A stretch of 64,000 bases of DNA. Source: Rhodocyclaceae bacterium. Lineage in GTDB: Bacteria > Pseudomonadota > Gammaproteobacteria > Burkholderiales > Rhodocyclaceae. Shown here one piece after another: positions 52,356 through 61,669 of the stretch. The position numbers and the translations under genes were made by a program. Location of the stretch: assembly GCA_016718525.1 (NCBI GenBank), contig JADKDD010000002.1, positions 1,178,001-1,242,000 on the forward strand. Reading direction: 5' to 3'. The notes beneath the pieces were generated by a model. The model was not told the DNA's origin. It saw only the letters and a list, made by a program, of their open reading frames with translations, and did no database searches. How positions within the stretch are numbered: position 1 is the first letter of the stretch; every line of letters starts with the position of its first letter.

Positions 52356-55010
52356 TTATGCTTTCTTGGCAACCCGTTTTTTCGCTGCAGCCTTTTTAGG
52401 TTTGGCTGTTTTGGCTGCAGGTCGCTTGGTTGTTTTAACTATTTTTGACGGCGTGATGGCGCTCCGAGAAGCGGACATCTCGCCATGCGGAGGCCCTGCA
52501 CCAACCGACGCGACGGCAACTTTGGCAGACGCCTTGGCTGGAGCCTTGGTCCCGGGCTTCACGGCGCGCTCCTCGAATTCAAATCCAACTTTGCCGGTAA
52601 CTGCATCCCGCACCAGAAACGCGGAGAACTTGCGTTTGGTTCGATTCGATACGAAGCCTCTGAGCAGACTCGTTCGCCCTGTCTCGAGCAGTTTTTGCAT
52701 CTCGGCGCGATTCATTTCCTGCTGCAAAATTATCTTGCCGGAACGGAAGTCGCACGTCTTTGCCGGGCCGACCGATTTTTCGCAAACGTAAGCCATGCCG
52801 TGTTCGAACACCCGGCTTTGGCATTTCGGGCAATGCCCCAACGACTCCTGCGCAGAGAAATCGACCTCCTCGGCCTCACCCTCGGCGTCGCCGTTGCCGA
52901 AGTCAAACTCCGGTCCGTGTTCGGCGTTGAGTTTGATCATTGCCGCAAATGGTCGCCCCATTTTGCTGCGGAATCCCTGCACCGGACCGATCACCCGGTT
53001 GCGCAGGAGTTCGTCCATTTCCTCCGGCTCCCACTGCCGACTGGCAACCACTTTCCACAATTTGTAGTCGCATTTTTCGCAGGTGAAGTGTTTGTAACCT
53101 TCGTGAATTTTTCCGCCACACTTCGGGCATGGCGTCTTCAAGGTACCGAAATCCGGGTCGGCGAACTCGCCGGTTTTTATGCGTTCAACCATCAGTTTGG
53201 TGCGTTGCGTAATCTCGGCCATGAACTCATCGCGCCCGAGACGTCCGTGCTCCATTTCCTTCAGCTTGAACTCCCACTCCCCGGTAAGTTCGGGCGAGCG
53301 GATTTCGTCAACTTTCAATTGTTCCAGCGCAAAAAGCAAAGTGGTGGCTTTTGCCGTTGGTTGCAACTCGCGGCCATTGCGATGCAAATACTCTTCGAAA
53401 ATCAGACCTTCAATCGTTGCCGCACGGGTGGCAGGCGTGCCTAAACCACGCTCCGACATGGCTTCACGCAACTCCTCGTCTTCAATCAATTTGCCGGCGC
53501 CTTCCATGGCGGTAAGCAATGTTGCTTCGGTAAATCGCGGAGGTGGCTGAGTTGCTTTGGCTTTGATTTCTACATCTTTGGTCCAGATTCGTTCGTTCTT
53601 TTCCAGCGCCGGCAAGTTGGGACTTTCGTCGTCCTCCTGGGACTCTTTGCCATAAACTGCCAACCAACCGGGTGTCACCAGCACTTTGCCTTCGGTTTTG
53701 AAGGCTTCGTTTTCAACCCGCGTGATCCGGGTTGTGATGTTGTATTCGGCGGCAGGGAAAAATATGCCAAGAAAGCGCTTGGTGACCAGATCGTATATCT
53801 TCTGTTCTGGTTCGGACAGGTTCTTCGGCTCGGCCCCGGTCGGGATAATGGCAAAGTGGTCAGAAATTTTGGCGTTGTTGAAGATGCGCTTGTTGGGATG
53901 TACCCAGCCACTTTTCAAAATCGTCGCGGCGAATTTGGCATAGGGTGTTCCTGCCATTGCGCCCAGCGTATCTTTCACCGTTGCAATATAGTCCTCCGGC
54001 AAGTGACGGGCGTCGGTTCTGGGATAAGTCAGGACTTTATGTTTTTCGTATAAGGCTTGAGCCAGTCCAAGGGTGTTCTTTGCTGAAAAGCCAAAGCGCC
54101 CGTTGGCTTCACGTTGCAATGACGTCAAGTCATACAACATCGGACAGGCTTCAACTTTGGGTTTGCTCTCTTCCTCGACCGTGCCGTGTTGACCAAGGCA
54201 TTTTTTCCGGATCTCGGCGGCGGTGGTTATCGCCCAAATTCGCTCGGCACGAGCATGTTCGTCGTCCTGCTTCTTGAATTTCTGATCGAACCAGCGGCCG
54301 CGGTAGGTTCCTGCTACACATTGAAATTCCGCTTCGACCTCCCAGTAATCACGCGAGATGAAGTTCTTGATGCGACGTTCGCGCTCGACCATGATCGCCA
54401 GCGTTGGTGTCTGTACCCGACCGACGGGGGTCTTGTAAAAACCGCCCTCCTTGGAGTTAAAGGCAGTCATGGCGCGGGTGCCGTTAATCCCGATCAGCCA
54501 GTCGGCCTCGGACCGGCAACGCGCCGCATCTGCCAACGGCATCATTTCCTTGTCGGTACGCAAATGGGCAAAGCCGTCTTTGATCGCCGCCGCAGTCATT
54601 GACTGCAACCATAACCGGCGCACCGGTTTGTTTAGTTTGGTGCCTTGAGCGTGCTGCGCGACATAACGAAAAATCAGCTCCCCCTCGCGCCCGGCATCAC
54701 AGGCATTGACCAAACCGGTCACGTCCTTGCGCTTGATTAATTTGGTCAGCAATCGCAAGCGTTCCTGCGTGCGCTCGATCGGGTTAAGTGCAAAGTGGGG
54801 TGGAATCATCGGCAAATGTGTAAAGCTCCACTTCCCGCGTTTGACATCAAACTCTTCCGGCACCGCCAGTTCCAGCAAATGTCCGATTGCAGAGGAGAGT
54901 ACGTAATTGTCACTCTCATAAAAGTCTCCGGATTTCGTAAATCCTCCCAGCGCTTTGGCAATATCGGCTGCGACAGAGGGCTTCTCGGCGATGATAAGTT
55001 GCTTGGTCAT
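52356..55010 (-). CDS. topB: DNA topoisomerase III
   Basis: Type IA topoisomerase of 884 residues that decatenates DNA. TOPRIM motifs AEKPSVA and DAGREGELI are intact and the active tyrosine is in LTYPRTDARH. It is longer than the E. coli enzyme (about 650): two zinc-finger-like regions (TPCPKCGG...TCEKCDY and GHCPKCQS) and a Lys/Ala-rich tail (KKAAAKKRVAKKA) follow. Last gene of a LysM-dprA-smg-topB row, a typical betaproteobacterial order. Confidence 0.95.
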   Translation of the reverse strand: MTKQLIIAEKPSVAADIAKALGGFTKSGDFYESDNYVLSSAIGHLLELAVPEEFDVKRGKWSFTHLPMIPPHFALNPIERTQERLRLLTKLIKRKDVTGLVNACDAGREGELIFRYVAQHAQGTKLNKPVRRLWLQSMTAAAIKDGFAHLRTDKEMMPLADAARCRSEADWLIGINGTRAMTAFNSKEGGFYKTPVGRVQTPTLAIMVERERRIKNFISRDYWEVEAEFQCVAGTYRGRWFDQKFKKQDDEHARAERIWAITTAAEIRKKCLGQHGTVEEESKPKVEACPMLYDLTSLQREANGRFGFSAKNTLGLAQALYEKHKVLTYPRTDARHLPEDYIATVKDTLGAMAGTPYAKFAATILKSGWVHPNKRIFNNAKISDHFAIIPTGAEPKNLSEPEQKIYDLVTKRFLGIFFPAAEYNITTRITRVENEAFKTEGKVLVTPGWLAVYGKESQEDDESPNLPALEKNERIWTKDVEIKAKATQPPPRFTEATLLTAMEGAGKLIEDEELREAMSERGLGTPATRAATIEGLIFEEYLHRNGRELQPTAKATTLLFALEQLKVDEIRSPELTGEWEFKLKEMEHGRLGRDEFMAEITQRTKLMVERIKTGEFADPDFGTLKTPCPKCGGKIHEGYKHFTCEKCDYKLWKVVASRQWEPEEMDELLRNRVIGPVQGFRSKMGRPFAAMIKLNAEHGPEFDFGNGDAEGEAEEVDFSAQESLGHCPKCQSRVFEHGMAYVCEKSVGPAKTCDFRSGKIILQQEMNRAEMQKLLETGRTSLLRGFVSNRTKRKFSAFLVRDAVTGKVGFEFEERAVKPGTKAPAKASAKVAVASVGAGPPHGEMSASRSAITPSKIVKTTKRPAAKTAKPKKAAAKKRVAKKA

Positions 55011-55139
55011 GTGTGGTTTGAAACGTCAGAATTTCGGGCGTTCGAGATCAAGAGTGGCAGCGCATCTTAAGCGCGCAACTCAAATAAAAGCAAATCGTGT
55101 CAGGCAGGACGGCAGGGCTTTATCGCCGCAATCGGTCGT

Positions 55140-55631
55140 TTAGTTGAGCAGAATACGCGCAACGGTGCCCTTAGTAGTGGATTCCGGATCGGTGTCAAGC
55201 TCGTCGTCGGCAAGCAGTTCTTCAAGAATGAGCGCGTCGATAGCATGCTGACGGCGCCATATCACGGCCAATACGATCACTTTGAGCCGGTCAACGCTGA
55301 CTGACTCGCCGGGTAGCGCCAACGCGCGCTCGATGATGGTTTCGCGCAGCAGAGCATCAATCGCTTCGGCTTGTTCCAGGAATACCAGAAACCCTCGCGC
55401 TTCTAGCGAAAGCTTTTCCTGCTCCGAGGCGCTATAAATCCGTATCGCATGACTGCCCTGGCTCATTGGATGCAGATTCTCGCCGCCGGTCAGACCGTCC
55501 AGCCAATTCAACGCAGCGGAAATGTCGTCCGCTGCAAAACCTGCCGCGGTGAGTTTTTTGGTCAGCACCGCTGGCGCCGGACAGGCGTCGGGCTGATAGT
55601 TTTCGAAGAGATAGACGAGGATGTCAATCAT
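55140..55631 (-). CDS. smg: Smg family protein (DUF494)
   Basis: A 163-residue cytoplasmic protein beginning MIDILVYLFENY, the Smg/DUF494 hallmark. It is conserved beside dprA in many proteobacteria; its function is not known. It overlaps dprA by four bases, so translation is coupled. The 129 bases to topB show no terminator. Confidence 0.93.
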   Translation of the reverse strand: MIDILVYLFENYQPDACPAPAVLTKKLTAAGFAADDISAALNWLDGLTGGENLHPMSQGSHAIRIYSASEQEKLSLEARGFLVFLEQAEAIDALLRETIIERALALPGESVSVDRLKVIVLAVIWRRQHAIDALILEELLADDELDTDPESTTKGTVARILLN

Positions 55632-56761
55632 GCGTTGATCCGTTGATAAAGACCGCCAGGGAGTTGGGCAACCTGTCCGTTGAGTTCCATTGGCAACAGG
55701 ATGGCAAGTAGTGCGGCGGGAGTCAAGCCGCTACGGGTCGCAATTGTTTCAAGATTTGTCGGGGACTGCCCCAAGGCTTGGATTACGCGCGTTTGGTCTG
55801 TGTCGGTGACCATCCCGCCTACGGACGGCGTCCTGCCAGCACCAACTGGCAAGTTCGTGCCGCGCTTAACCGCTGAGGGACGGTTCCAGCGCAGCTCTTC
55901 CAATATATCTTCTGCAGTTTCGACTAATTTGGCGCCTTGCCGGATGAGTTGATGGCATCCGCGCGCCATCGGCGAATGAATTGAGCCCGGAATGGCGAAC
56001 ACCTCGCGGCCGACGTCGGCGGCAAGTCGTGCGGTAATGAGCGAGCCGCTGTTGGGCGCGGCCTCAACCACCAAGGTGCCTTTGGCAAGACCCGCGATGA
56101 TGCGATTTCGACGGGGAAAATTTCCTGCAAGTGCAGCGGTACCTAAAGGAAACTCGGAAATGATTGCGCCGCGATCGGCAAGCTCCCGCCCCAACGCGGC
56201 ATTTCGCGCAGGATAAAGCCGATCTGCGCCGGTGCCGATGACCGCGATGGTACTGGCAGCGGTTTCCAGTCCACCGCGATGGGCTGCCGCATCGACCCCA
56301 AGGGCAAGACCACTGACGATGGTCAAGCCGGCTTCACCAAGCGCTTTAGCAAACGCGGTCGCATCGCGCTCGCCCTGTGCAGTGGCGTTGCGACTGCCAA
56401 CTATAGCGATCATGGGGCATGACAAAAGCTCGCGTCGACCTTTGCAGTAGAGCAGAACCGGCGGATCCGGTGCATCAAGCAGTGCTCGCGGGTAATCCGC
56501 GTCGGCCAGTGTAATCAGGCTGTTGCCCGCTTCCGCTGCCCAGGCCATGGCGGAATCGATGGCGCTCGCGACGGAATCGCCCGCAGTGAGTAGGTTGCCG
56601 CTGACGACCTCGCCTGCGACGCCGCGCAGGGCACTAAAGCTGGCGGCGAATATCGCCTCCGGCAGACCAAATGCGGTGAGTAGCTTACGTTGAGTCTCGG
56701 CGCCAACTCCTGGCGTCAGGGTAAGCCGCAACCAGGCCGCCAGTTCAGGCGGAGTCGACAT
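55628..56761 (-). CDS. dprA: DNA processing protein DprA
   Basis: A Rossmann-fold protein of 377 residues that protects incoming single-stranded DNA and loads RecA during natural transformation. Seen: N-terminal helix-hairpin region (LTPGVGAETQRKLL), the core VGSRNATAQGERDA and GLALGVDAAAHRGGL, and a C-terminal winged helix. The linker before that helix contains NLPVGAGRTPSV, encoded by a dispersed repeat (55823-55851). Twenty bases separate it from the upstream LysM gene. Confidence 0.94.
   Translation of the reverse strand: MSTPPELAAWLRLTLTPGVGAETQRKLLTAFGLPEAIFAASFSALRGVAGEVVSGNLLTAGDSVASAIDSAMAWAAEAGNSLITLADADYPRALLDAPDPPVLLYCKGRRELLSCPMIAIVGSRNATAQGERDATAFAKALGEAGLTIVSGLALGVDAAAHRGGLETAASTIAVIGTGADRLYPARNAALGRELADRGAIISEFPLGTAALAGNFPRRNRIIAGLAKGTLVVEAAPNSGSLITARLAADVGREVFAIPGSIHSPMARGCHQLIRQGAKLVETAEDILEELRWNRPSAVKRGTNLPVGAGRTPSVGGMVTDTDQTRVIQALGQSPTNLETIATRSGLTPAALLAILLPMELNGQVAQLPGGLYQRINA
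55823..55851 (+). repeat. Dispersed repeat copy inside dprA
   Basis: GGACGGCGTCCTGC then CAGCACCAACTGGCA. It falls in the linker between the Rossmann domain and the winged helix and keeps the frame. Confidence 0.75.
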
Positions 56762-56781
56762 GCTTTAGCCCAAAGACAACA

Positions 56782-57822
56782 TCAAGGCGTACGTACCGGA
56801 TCACCTAGCGTAACGACTCTGCGGGAGCCCATCACCAAAGCGTAGGAAACCCGCTCATAGACCCTGAATACAAACATCAAGCCATTTCGGTTGTCAGGCA
56901 ACTGATAGGTTTCGTAGGTATGAAGAATTTCCCGGTCTGTCTCGCCCCGATCCTTTACGGTACCGCCACCAAACTCTGTCACCAATACGTGGCCACGCTC
57001 CAGTCCATCACGCTTACCGCGGTTAATCGTCACAACCATATTGGTGCCGGCAAACTCAACGCCTCCCGGGATTCCAATGACTTGACCCGAAATCATCTTG
57101 TCCGGGGCGTGCGGCAGATAACTATTTATTTCCGTGCTTGGCGCGGGTAACAAGCGGTCACCTGTAAGGATTTCTTGTTTGCTGCTGAGGACGCGAAATT
57201 CGCTTAGCTGCCCGGTCTTTAACCATCTTGCTGTTCCAAGCAGTAGCGCTTGATAGCCCAGCACCTCTTTGGTGACAGGATCAATCAGCGGAGTTGCCGG
57301 GCGGAAGATTTGCCACAGCCTCGGGTTTTGCTCGACAGGCGTCGTATAAATGAGATCGCCCGCCCCAGCCAATACCCGTCCATCATCATTTGCCACAACG
57401 CGTGCCGCTTCGGCCAGAACATCATCGTCTGTTACAAGCGGCTCGATCAGGTAGGGTTCGATTTTCGCCGGTGAAATTGACGGAATGCCGCGCTTGAATT
57501 GCTCTATATATTCACGGGGAACTAACTTGACGGTACTTATCTCCAGACTCGGCGTGCTCTTGCTCCTGTTAAGAGTCAGGACTTGCCCCGGATAGATCAA
57601 CTGCGGGTTTTTGATTTCCTCGCGGTTCAGATTCCATAGTTCTCCCCAGCGGTAGGGGTCTTTGAGAAACTTGCTGGACAGGCTCCACAGGGTATCGCCT
57701 GGTAACACAACATAGCGATCGGGGGCATCGGCAGCCAGTTCAAGCGGTTTTGTTTGTGCGACGGCAATTGCCGCACTAGTTAATAAGATGCCGGTAAAGA
57801 GCGCGAATATAATGCGACGCAT
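56782..57822 (-). CDS. Exported LysM peptidoglycan-binding protein
   Basis: A 346-residue protein with a signal peptide (GILLTSAAIAVAQ) and one LysM domain at about 37-85 (YVVLPGDTLWSLS, then NPQLIYPGQVLTL). The rest is predicted beta-rich. LysM proteins of this length stand before dprA in many betaproteobacteria and are thought to bind the cell wall. It is divergent from def with 98 bases between the starts. Confidence 0.9.
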   Translation of the reverse strand: MRRIIFALFTGILLTSAAIAVAQTKPLELAADAPDRYVVLPGDTLWSLSSKFLKDPYRWGELWNLNREEIKNPQLIYPGQVLTLNRSKSTPSLEISTVKLVPREYIEQFKRGIPSISPAKIEPYLIEPLVTDDDVLAEAARVVANDDGRVLAGAGDLIYTTPVEQNPRLWQIFRPATPLIDPVTKEVLGYQALLLGTARWLKTGQLSEFRVLSSKQEILTGDRLLPAPSTEINSYLPHAPDKMISGQVIGIPGGVEFAGTNMVVTINRGKRDGLERGHVLVTEFGGGTVKDRGETDREILHTYETYQLPDNRNGLMFVFRVYERVSYALVMGSRRVVTLGDPVRTP

Positions 57823-57920
57823 GGTGTTGTCTCCTGCGGGACGATCCCGACAATTTCCAGATGTACATGCCGATTCTGCCCGACATTGCGCCGTACATCA
57901 ATTCCTTAAAGAGCAGATTC

Positions 57921-58424
57921 ATGGCCCTATTGCCGATTTTGCATTATCCCGATCCCCGACTGCACATGCGTGCCAGTGTTGTAGACCGCGTAGACGCCGA
58001 TATACGCCAACTTGCCGCCGACATGAGTGAGACCATGTACGCCGCCCCTGGAATAGGGTTGGCGGCAACACAGGTCAACCGTCATGTGCGTGTCATTGTG
58101 ATTGATGTGTCCGAAGACCGGTCACAATTGTTAACCTTCATTAATCCAGAGCTGATTGAAAAATCCGGTGAGTGTGAAGGTGAAGAAGGTTGCCTTTCCG
58201 TCCCGGGGATTTACGAAACGGTGAAGCGCGCCGCGCAGGTCAAGGTTCGGGCGTTAAACGTCGAAGGCGAGACGTTTGAGCTGGATGCGACCGACCTTTT
58301 GGCGGTGTGTATTCAGCACGAAATGGATCACCTTGATGGCAAGGTCTTTGTTGAATACTTGTCCCGCCTTAAACAGACACGCATTAAGGCCAAGCTTGTC
58401 AAACAGTCACGCGAGACTTTTTAG
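57921..58424 (+). CDS. def: Peptide deformylase
   Basis: Removes the formyl group from new proteins. All three motifs are complete: GIGLAATQV (45-53 region), EGCLSVPG with metal ligand Cys91, and QHEMDHLDG with His133 and His137. 167 residues. ATG 57921 begins MALLPILHYPDPRL, the family start; the frame upstream to 57861 is not needed. It overlaps fmt, the gene that adds the formyl group to initiator tRNA. Confidence 0.97.
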   Translation: MALLPILHYPDPRLHMRASVVDRVDADIRQLAADMSETMYAAPGIGLAATQVNRHVRVIVIDVSEDRSQLLTFINPELIEKSGECEGEEGCLSVPGIYETVKRAAQVKVRALNVEGETFELDATDLLAVCIQHEMDHLDGKVFVEYLSRLKQTRIKAKLVKQSRETF

Positions 58425-59353
58425 TGCGGATTATCTTTGCCGGGACGCCTGAGTTTGCCGCGACGGCATTAGCGGCACTTATACAGGCAGGGCACGAAGT
58501 TGTGTTGGTGCTGACACAGCCGGATCGACGTGCGGGGCGCGGCATGCAAATTCATCACAGCGCCGTCAAACAACTGGCAATCGCCAACCAAATACCCGTG
58601 TATCAACCTGAACGATTGAAGGATTCTGCCAGCCACGACCCGATCACCACCGCTTGTCAGAAGGACGGCGCACAACTCATGGTGGTTGCCGCCTATGGAT
58701 TGATTCTCCCGCAGGCGGTATTGGACATTCCACCGCGCGGGTGCCTGAATATTCATGCTTCATTGTTGCCGCGTTGGCGTGGGGCGGCACCGATTCATCG
58801 TGCGATCGAAGCGGGCGATGAAATGACCGGGGTGACGATCATGCAGATGGATGCCGGATTGGATACAGGGGCGATGTTGCTGACTGCGCCGGTCGACATC
58901 GCGCCGGATGAGACGACAGGAAGCTTGCAGGAAAAACTTGCCACGGTCGGTGGCAGTTTGCTTGTCAGAGCATTAGGCACGCTGGACGATTTACAGGCCA
59001 TTCAACAACCAACAGAAGGTGTGACCTACGCGGGAAAAATCAGCAAGACAGAGGCCCACTTAAGCTGGGATGGTAGTGCGGCCTCACTAGTGCGAAAGAT
59101 ACGCGCGTTCAACCCGTTTCCGGGTTCGACGTTTATTTTGGGCGGGGAAACAGTAAAGGTGTGGCGCGCCGAAGTAGTGCACGATTCAGGCAGTTCTGGT
59201 CGACAACCGGGAACGATTTTGGCGGCTGATGCTGATGGAATTGTGGTGAATTGTGGCTCCGGCGCACTGCGTTTGCTGGAACTGCAAAAGCCCGGTGCGC
59301 GTCGTGTTTCGAGTGTCGACTATCTGCGCAGCAATTCTCTAGCCTTGGGTTAG
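58424..59353 (+). CDS. fmt: Methionyl-tRNA formyltransferase
   Basis: Formylates initiator Met-tRNA using 10-formyltetrahydrofolate. Seen: RIIFAGTPEFAATAL start and NIHASLLPRWRGAAPI with the catalytic Asn and His. 309 residues, full length. The GTG start shares its first base with the TAG stop of def, so translation is coupled. It ends four bases inside the convergent panE. Confidence 0.96.
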   Translation: MRIIFAGTPEFAATALAALIQAGHEVVLVLTQPDRRAGRGMQIHHSAVKQLAIANQIPVYQPERLKDSASHDPITTACQKDGAQLMVVAAYGLILPQAVLDIPPRGCLNIHASLLPRWRGAAPIHRAIEAGDEMTGVTIMQMDAGLDTGAMLLTAPVDIAPDETTGSLQEKLATVGGSLLVRALGTLDDLQAIQQPTEGVTYAGKISKTEAHLSWDGSAASLVRKIRAFNPFPGSTFILGGETVKVWRAEVVHDSGSSGRQPGTILAADADGIVVNCGSGALRLLELQKPGARRVSSVDYLRSNSLALG

Positions 59354-60354
59354 TGCGAAAGCAAGGATTCGGGAGCCAGACAAGGCGATCCGGATTTGGC
59401 CACTTCTGCAAGACGAACCGCATCGGCGACCCTCCGGCAAAGTGGCGTGCTTACTCCGTGTTTTTCTGCCAGGGCAATAACGGCACCTTGCAGAAAGTCA
59501 ATTTCCGTATGGCGCCCCAGGTCCAGATCTTGCGCCATTGATGAGCGAGCACGACGGTCGATGGTGAAGTTTGCCGCCATGACATGCCGGTATATCGGTG
59601 TCGGCAGGCGAAGCAGGTACGGCAAGACTCGCGCTGGAATGACGGTGAGTTTGGCGGGCGAAATTTTAGCTTTGCTCATGGCAAGCAAGGCCTCATCCAT
59701 CATCGTTGCATGCAAGCGCCGCCAGCGGATATCGTGCAGTTGTTCATGCAACGGCAGGCCCGACAGCGCATTCAACGCATTACCTAAATTAAGTAATAAC
59801 TTTCCCCACAAAATGCCCTGCATATCGTGACAGGGACGAACCACCAAGCCATCAACATTCTTTAGGGCGGCAAGTGCAGCGTTATCCGGCGGAAGGTACA
59901 AGGCACTCGTTGTCGCTTGATGAAACCTTCCTTCTGACAAATGCACCACGTTAAAACCCACCATGCCTGGGAGAACCGTCTGATCGTGACAAACCTCGCG
60001 CAGGGTATCGGCATTGCCAACTCCATTTTGAAAACTCACGACCACGGCCCCGGGCTTTGCATGCATGGCTATCTGTAGGGCAATTTCGGCGGTGGCAACA
60101 CTTTTTACGGTCACGAAAATAAGGTCGGCGGCAGCCATCACCGGTGGTTCTGTGTCGAGTAACAGCCGACCGCTATCGATTTTCCGCTCGCGACCTGAGT
60201 AGTCGCTGATAGTCAAGCCGTGCGCAGCCAGTTCGGTCGCCAGGCGCGGGCGGATCAGGAAGTGGGCATCGCGTCCGGCGAGCAACAGACAGCCGCCGAC
60301 ATAGCAGCCGATGCTGCCTGCACCGGCAATGACAATTTTCGGGTTTGCCGCCAT
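59350..60354 (-). CDS. panE: 2-dehydropantoate 2-reductase
   Basis: NADPH-dependent ketopantoate reductase of pantothenate synthesis, 334 residues. The nucleotide-binding GAGSIGCYVGG is at the start, VTVKSV and SFQNGVGN follow, and the C-terminal helical domain contains KLLLNLGNALNAL with the conserved lysine. PanE-like families include paralogues of other specificity, so the exact substrate is not certain. It lies between fmt and htpX on the opposite strand, interrupting an otherwise conserved row. Confidence 0.88.
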   Translation of the reverse strand: MAANPKIVIAGAGSIGCYVGGCLLLAGRDAHFLIRPRLATELAAHGLTISDYSGRERKIDSGRLLLDTEPPVMAAADLIFVTVKSVATAEIALQIAMHAKPGAVVVSFQNGVGNADTLREVCHDQTVLPGMVGFNVVHLSEGRFHQATTSALYLPPDNAALAALKNVDGLVVRPCHDMQGILWGKLLLNLGNALNALSGLPLHEQLHDIRWRRLHATMMDEALLAMSKAKISPAKLTVIPARVLPYLLRLPTPIYRHVMAANFTIDRRARSSMAQDLDLGRHTEIDFLQGAVIALAEKHGVSTPLCRRVADAVRLAEVAKSGSPCLAPESLLSH

Positions 60355-60481
60355 AAAGTTAACGACGCTATTGATGTCGGGCGCAAGTCTAGCGGGCGCG
60401 GACTGAACTTATTGAACTTTATTGCGTCATCCCCATCTAAGCGATGCCCAGTAACGGGCGCGACGGGACTGGAGCTACCAC

Positions 60482-61327
60482 ATGCTTTTCAATTACCTTA
60501 AAACCTCGATTCTGATGGCGGCAATCATGGCCATCTTCGGCGCCATAGGAGCCACTATGGGCGGTGCCCAAGGCATGTTGCTGGCACTATTGCTGGGTGG
60601 CGGGATGAACATTTTCTCTTACTGGTTTTCCGACACCATGGTGCTCAAGATGTACAACGCGCAACAAGTCGATGAGTCCAATTCACCCTACCTTTACAAC
60701 ATGGTGAAAGAACTCGCCGAAAAGGCCCGGTTGCCGATGCCACGCGTTTACATCATCAACGAGGCGCAACCCAATGCTTTTGCTACCGGCCGTAACCCTG
60801 AGCATGCAGCGGTTGCGGCAACTACCGGAATACTCAATATGCTGACGGCACGCGAGTTGCGAGGTGTCATGGCGCACGAACTTGCCCATGTCAAACATCG
60901 CGACATTCTAATTTCGACGGTCTCTGCGACGATGGCTGGCGCTATATCAATGTTGGCGAATTTCGCGATGTTCTTCGGCGGACGAGGGTCAAATGGCGAA
61001 CGTGCAAATCCGATTGCAATACTCGCCATGATGTTTTTGGCACCCTTGGCGGCCTCCCTGATCCAAATGGCAATTTCCCGAGGCCGCGAGTTTGAGGCCG
61101 ATCGGGGTGGTGCCGAGATATCCGGCGATCCGCGCGCGTTGGCGGATGCCCTTGCGAAAATCGATGCCTATGCGCGCGGTATTCCCATGCGGACGGCTGA
61201 AGCACACCCGGAAACTGCGCAAATGATGATCATGAATCCGCTCTCGGGCGGCGGTTTGCGCGGGATGTTTTCGACGCACCCCAGCACCGAAGAACGCATA
61301 GCCAGATTGCACGCCATGACAATGTAA
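60482..61327 (+). CDS. htpX: Membrane protease HtpX
   Basis: Zinc metalloprotease for quality control of membrane proteins, 281 residues. The zinc site HELAH (132-136) and the later FEADRGGAE glutamate are present, with two N-terminal helices and two more after the active site. In related genomes htpX follows fmt and precedes rsmB; here panE and three other minus-strand genes are interspersed. Confidence 0.95.
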   Translation: MLFNYLKTSILMAAIMAIFGAIGATMGGAQGMLLALLLGGGMNIFSYWFSDTMVLKMYNAQQVDESNSPYLYNMVKELAEKARLPMPRVYIINEAQPNAFATGRNPEHAAVAATTGILNMLTARELRGVMAHELAHVKHRDILISTVSATMAGAISMLANFAMFFGGRGSNGERANPIAILAMMFLAPLAASLIQMAISRGREFEADRGGAEISGDPRALADALAKIDAYARGIPMRTAEAHPETAQMMIMNPLSGGGLRGMFSTHPSTEERIARLHAMTM

Positions 61328-61377
61328 CAGGAGTTGTTTGGTTCAGCCGTTGCCGGAACTTATTGCAGCGAAGCGAA

Positions 61378-61554
61378 CTAATCGGGCAAGCGCACCTGGT
61401 CATGCGTCGCTCGGACTTCTGCGCCGTCACCCGGCACTTCCGCGCCAGTGGATTCTTCCTTTGCAGCAGCCTTTTTTGCCAGCTTTTCAGCTTTTTTCTG
61501 CTGTTTCTGTATGTCGCGCTGACGTTTTTCGAAACTGTAATTGGGTTTAGCCAT
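61378..61554 (-). CDS. Small lysine-rich protein
   Basis: A 58-residue protein starting MAKPNYSFEKRQRDIQKQ, with a strongly basic helical first half (Lys, Gln, Arg, Ala) and an acidic, Gly-rich second half. I recall similar short conserved proteins in betaproteobacteria but not a function. It is below the size many gene callers report. Nucleic-acid binding is suggested by composition only. Confidence 0.75.
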   Translation of the reverse strand: MAKPNYSFEKRQRDIQKQQKKAEKLAKKAAAKEESTGAEVPGDGAEVRATHDQVRLPD

Positions 61555-61581
61555 GGGTTTTAGGAAGCTCGAGAGTGAATG

Positions 61582-61602
61582 ATCCTGCTACGGCAGCAGG
61601 AT
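61582..61602. other. Eight-base-pair hairpin
   Basis: ATCCTGCT-ACGGC-AGCAGGAT, in the gap between the HAD gene and the small lysine-rich gene. No T-run on either side; a weak terminator or an mRNA end structure is possible. Confidence 0.5.
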
Positions 61603-61669
61603 AACGTTGTTTCCGCAACTACGCTCGCCAATCTGCTCGTGATTAGCACAAACTTCTGGCCGAAACGAG

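Noticed and set aside
52485..53444. 319-codon plus-strand frame
   Set aside because: Antisense shadow of topB; no domain.
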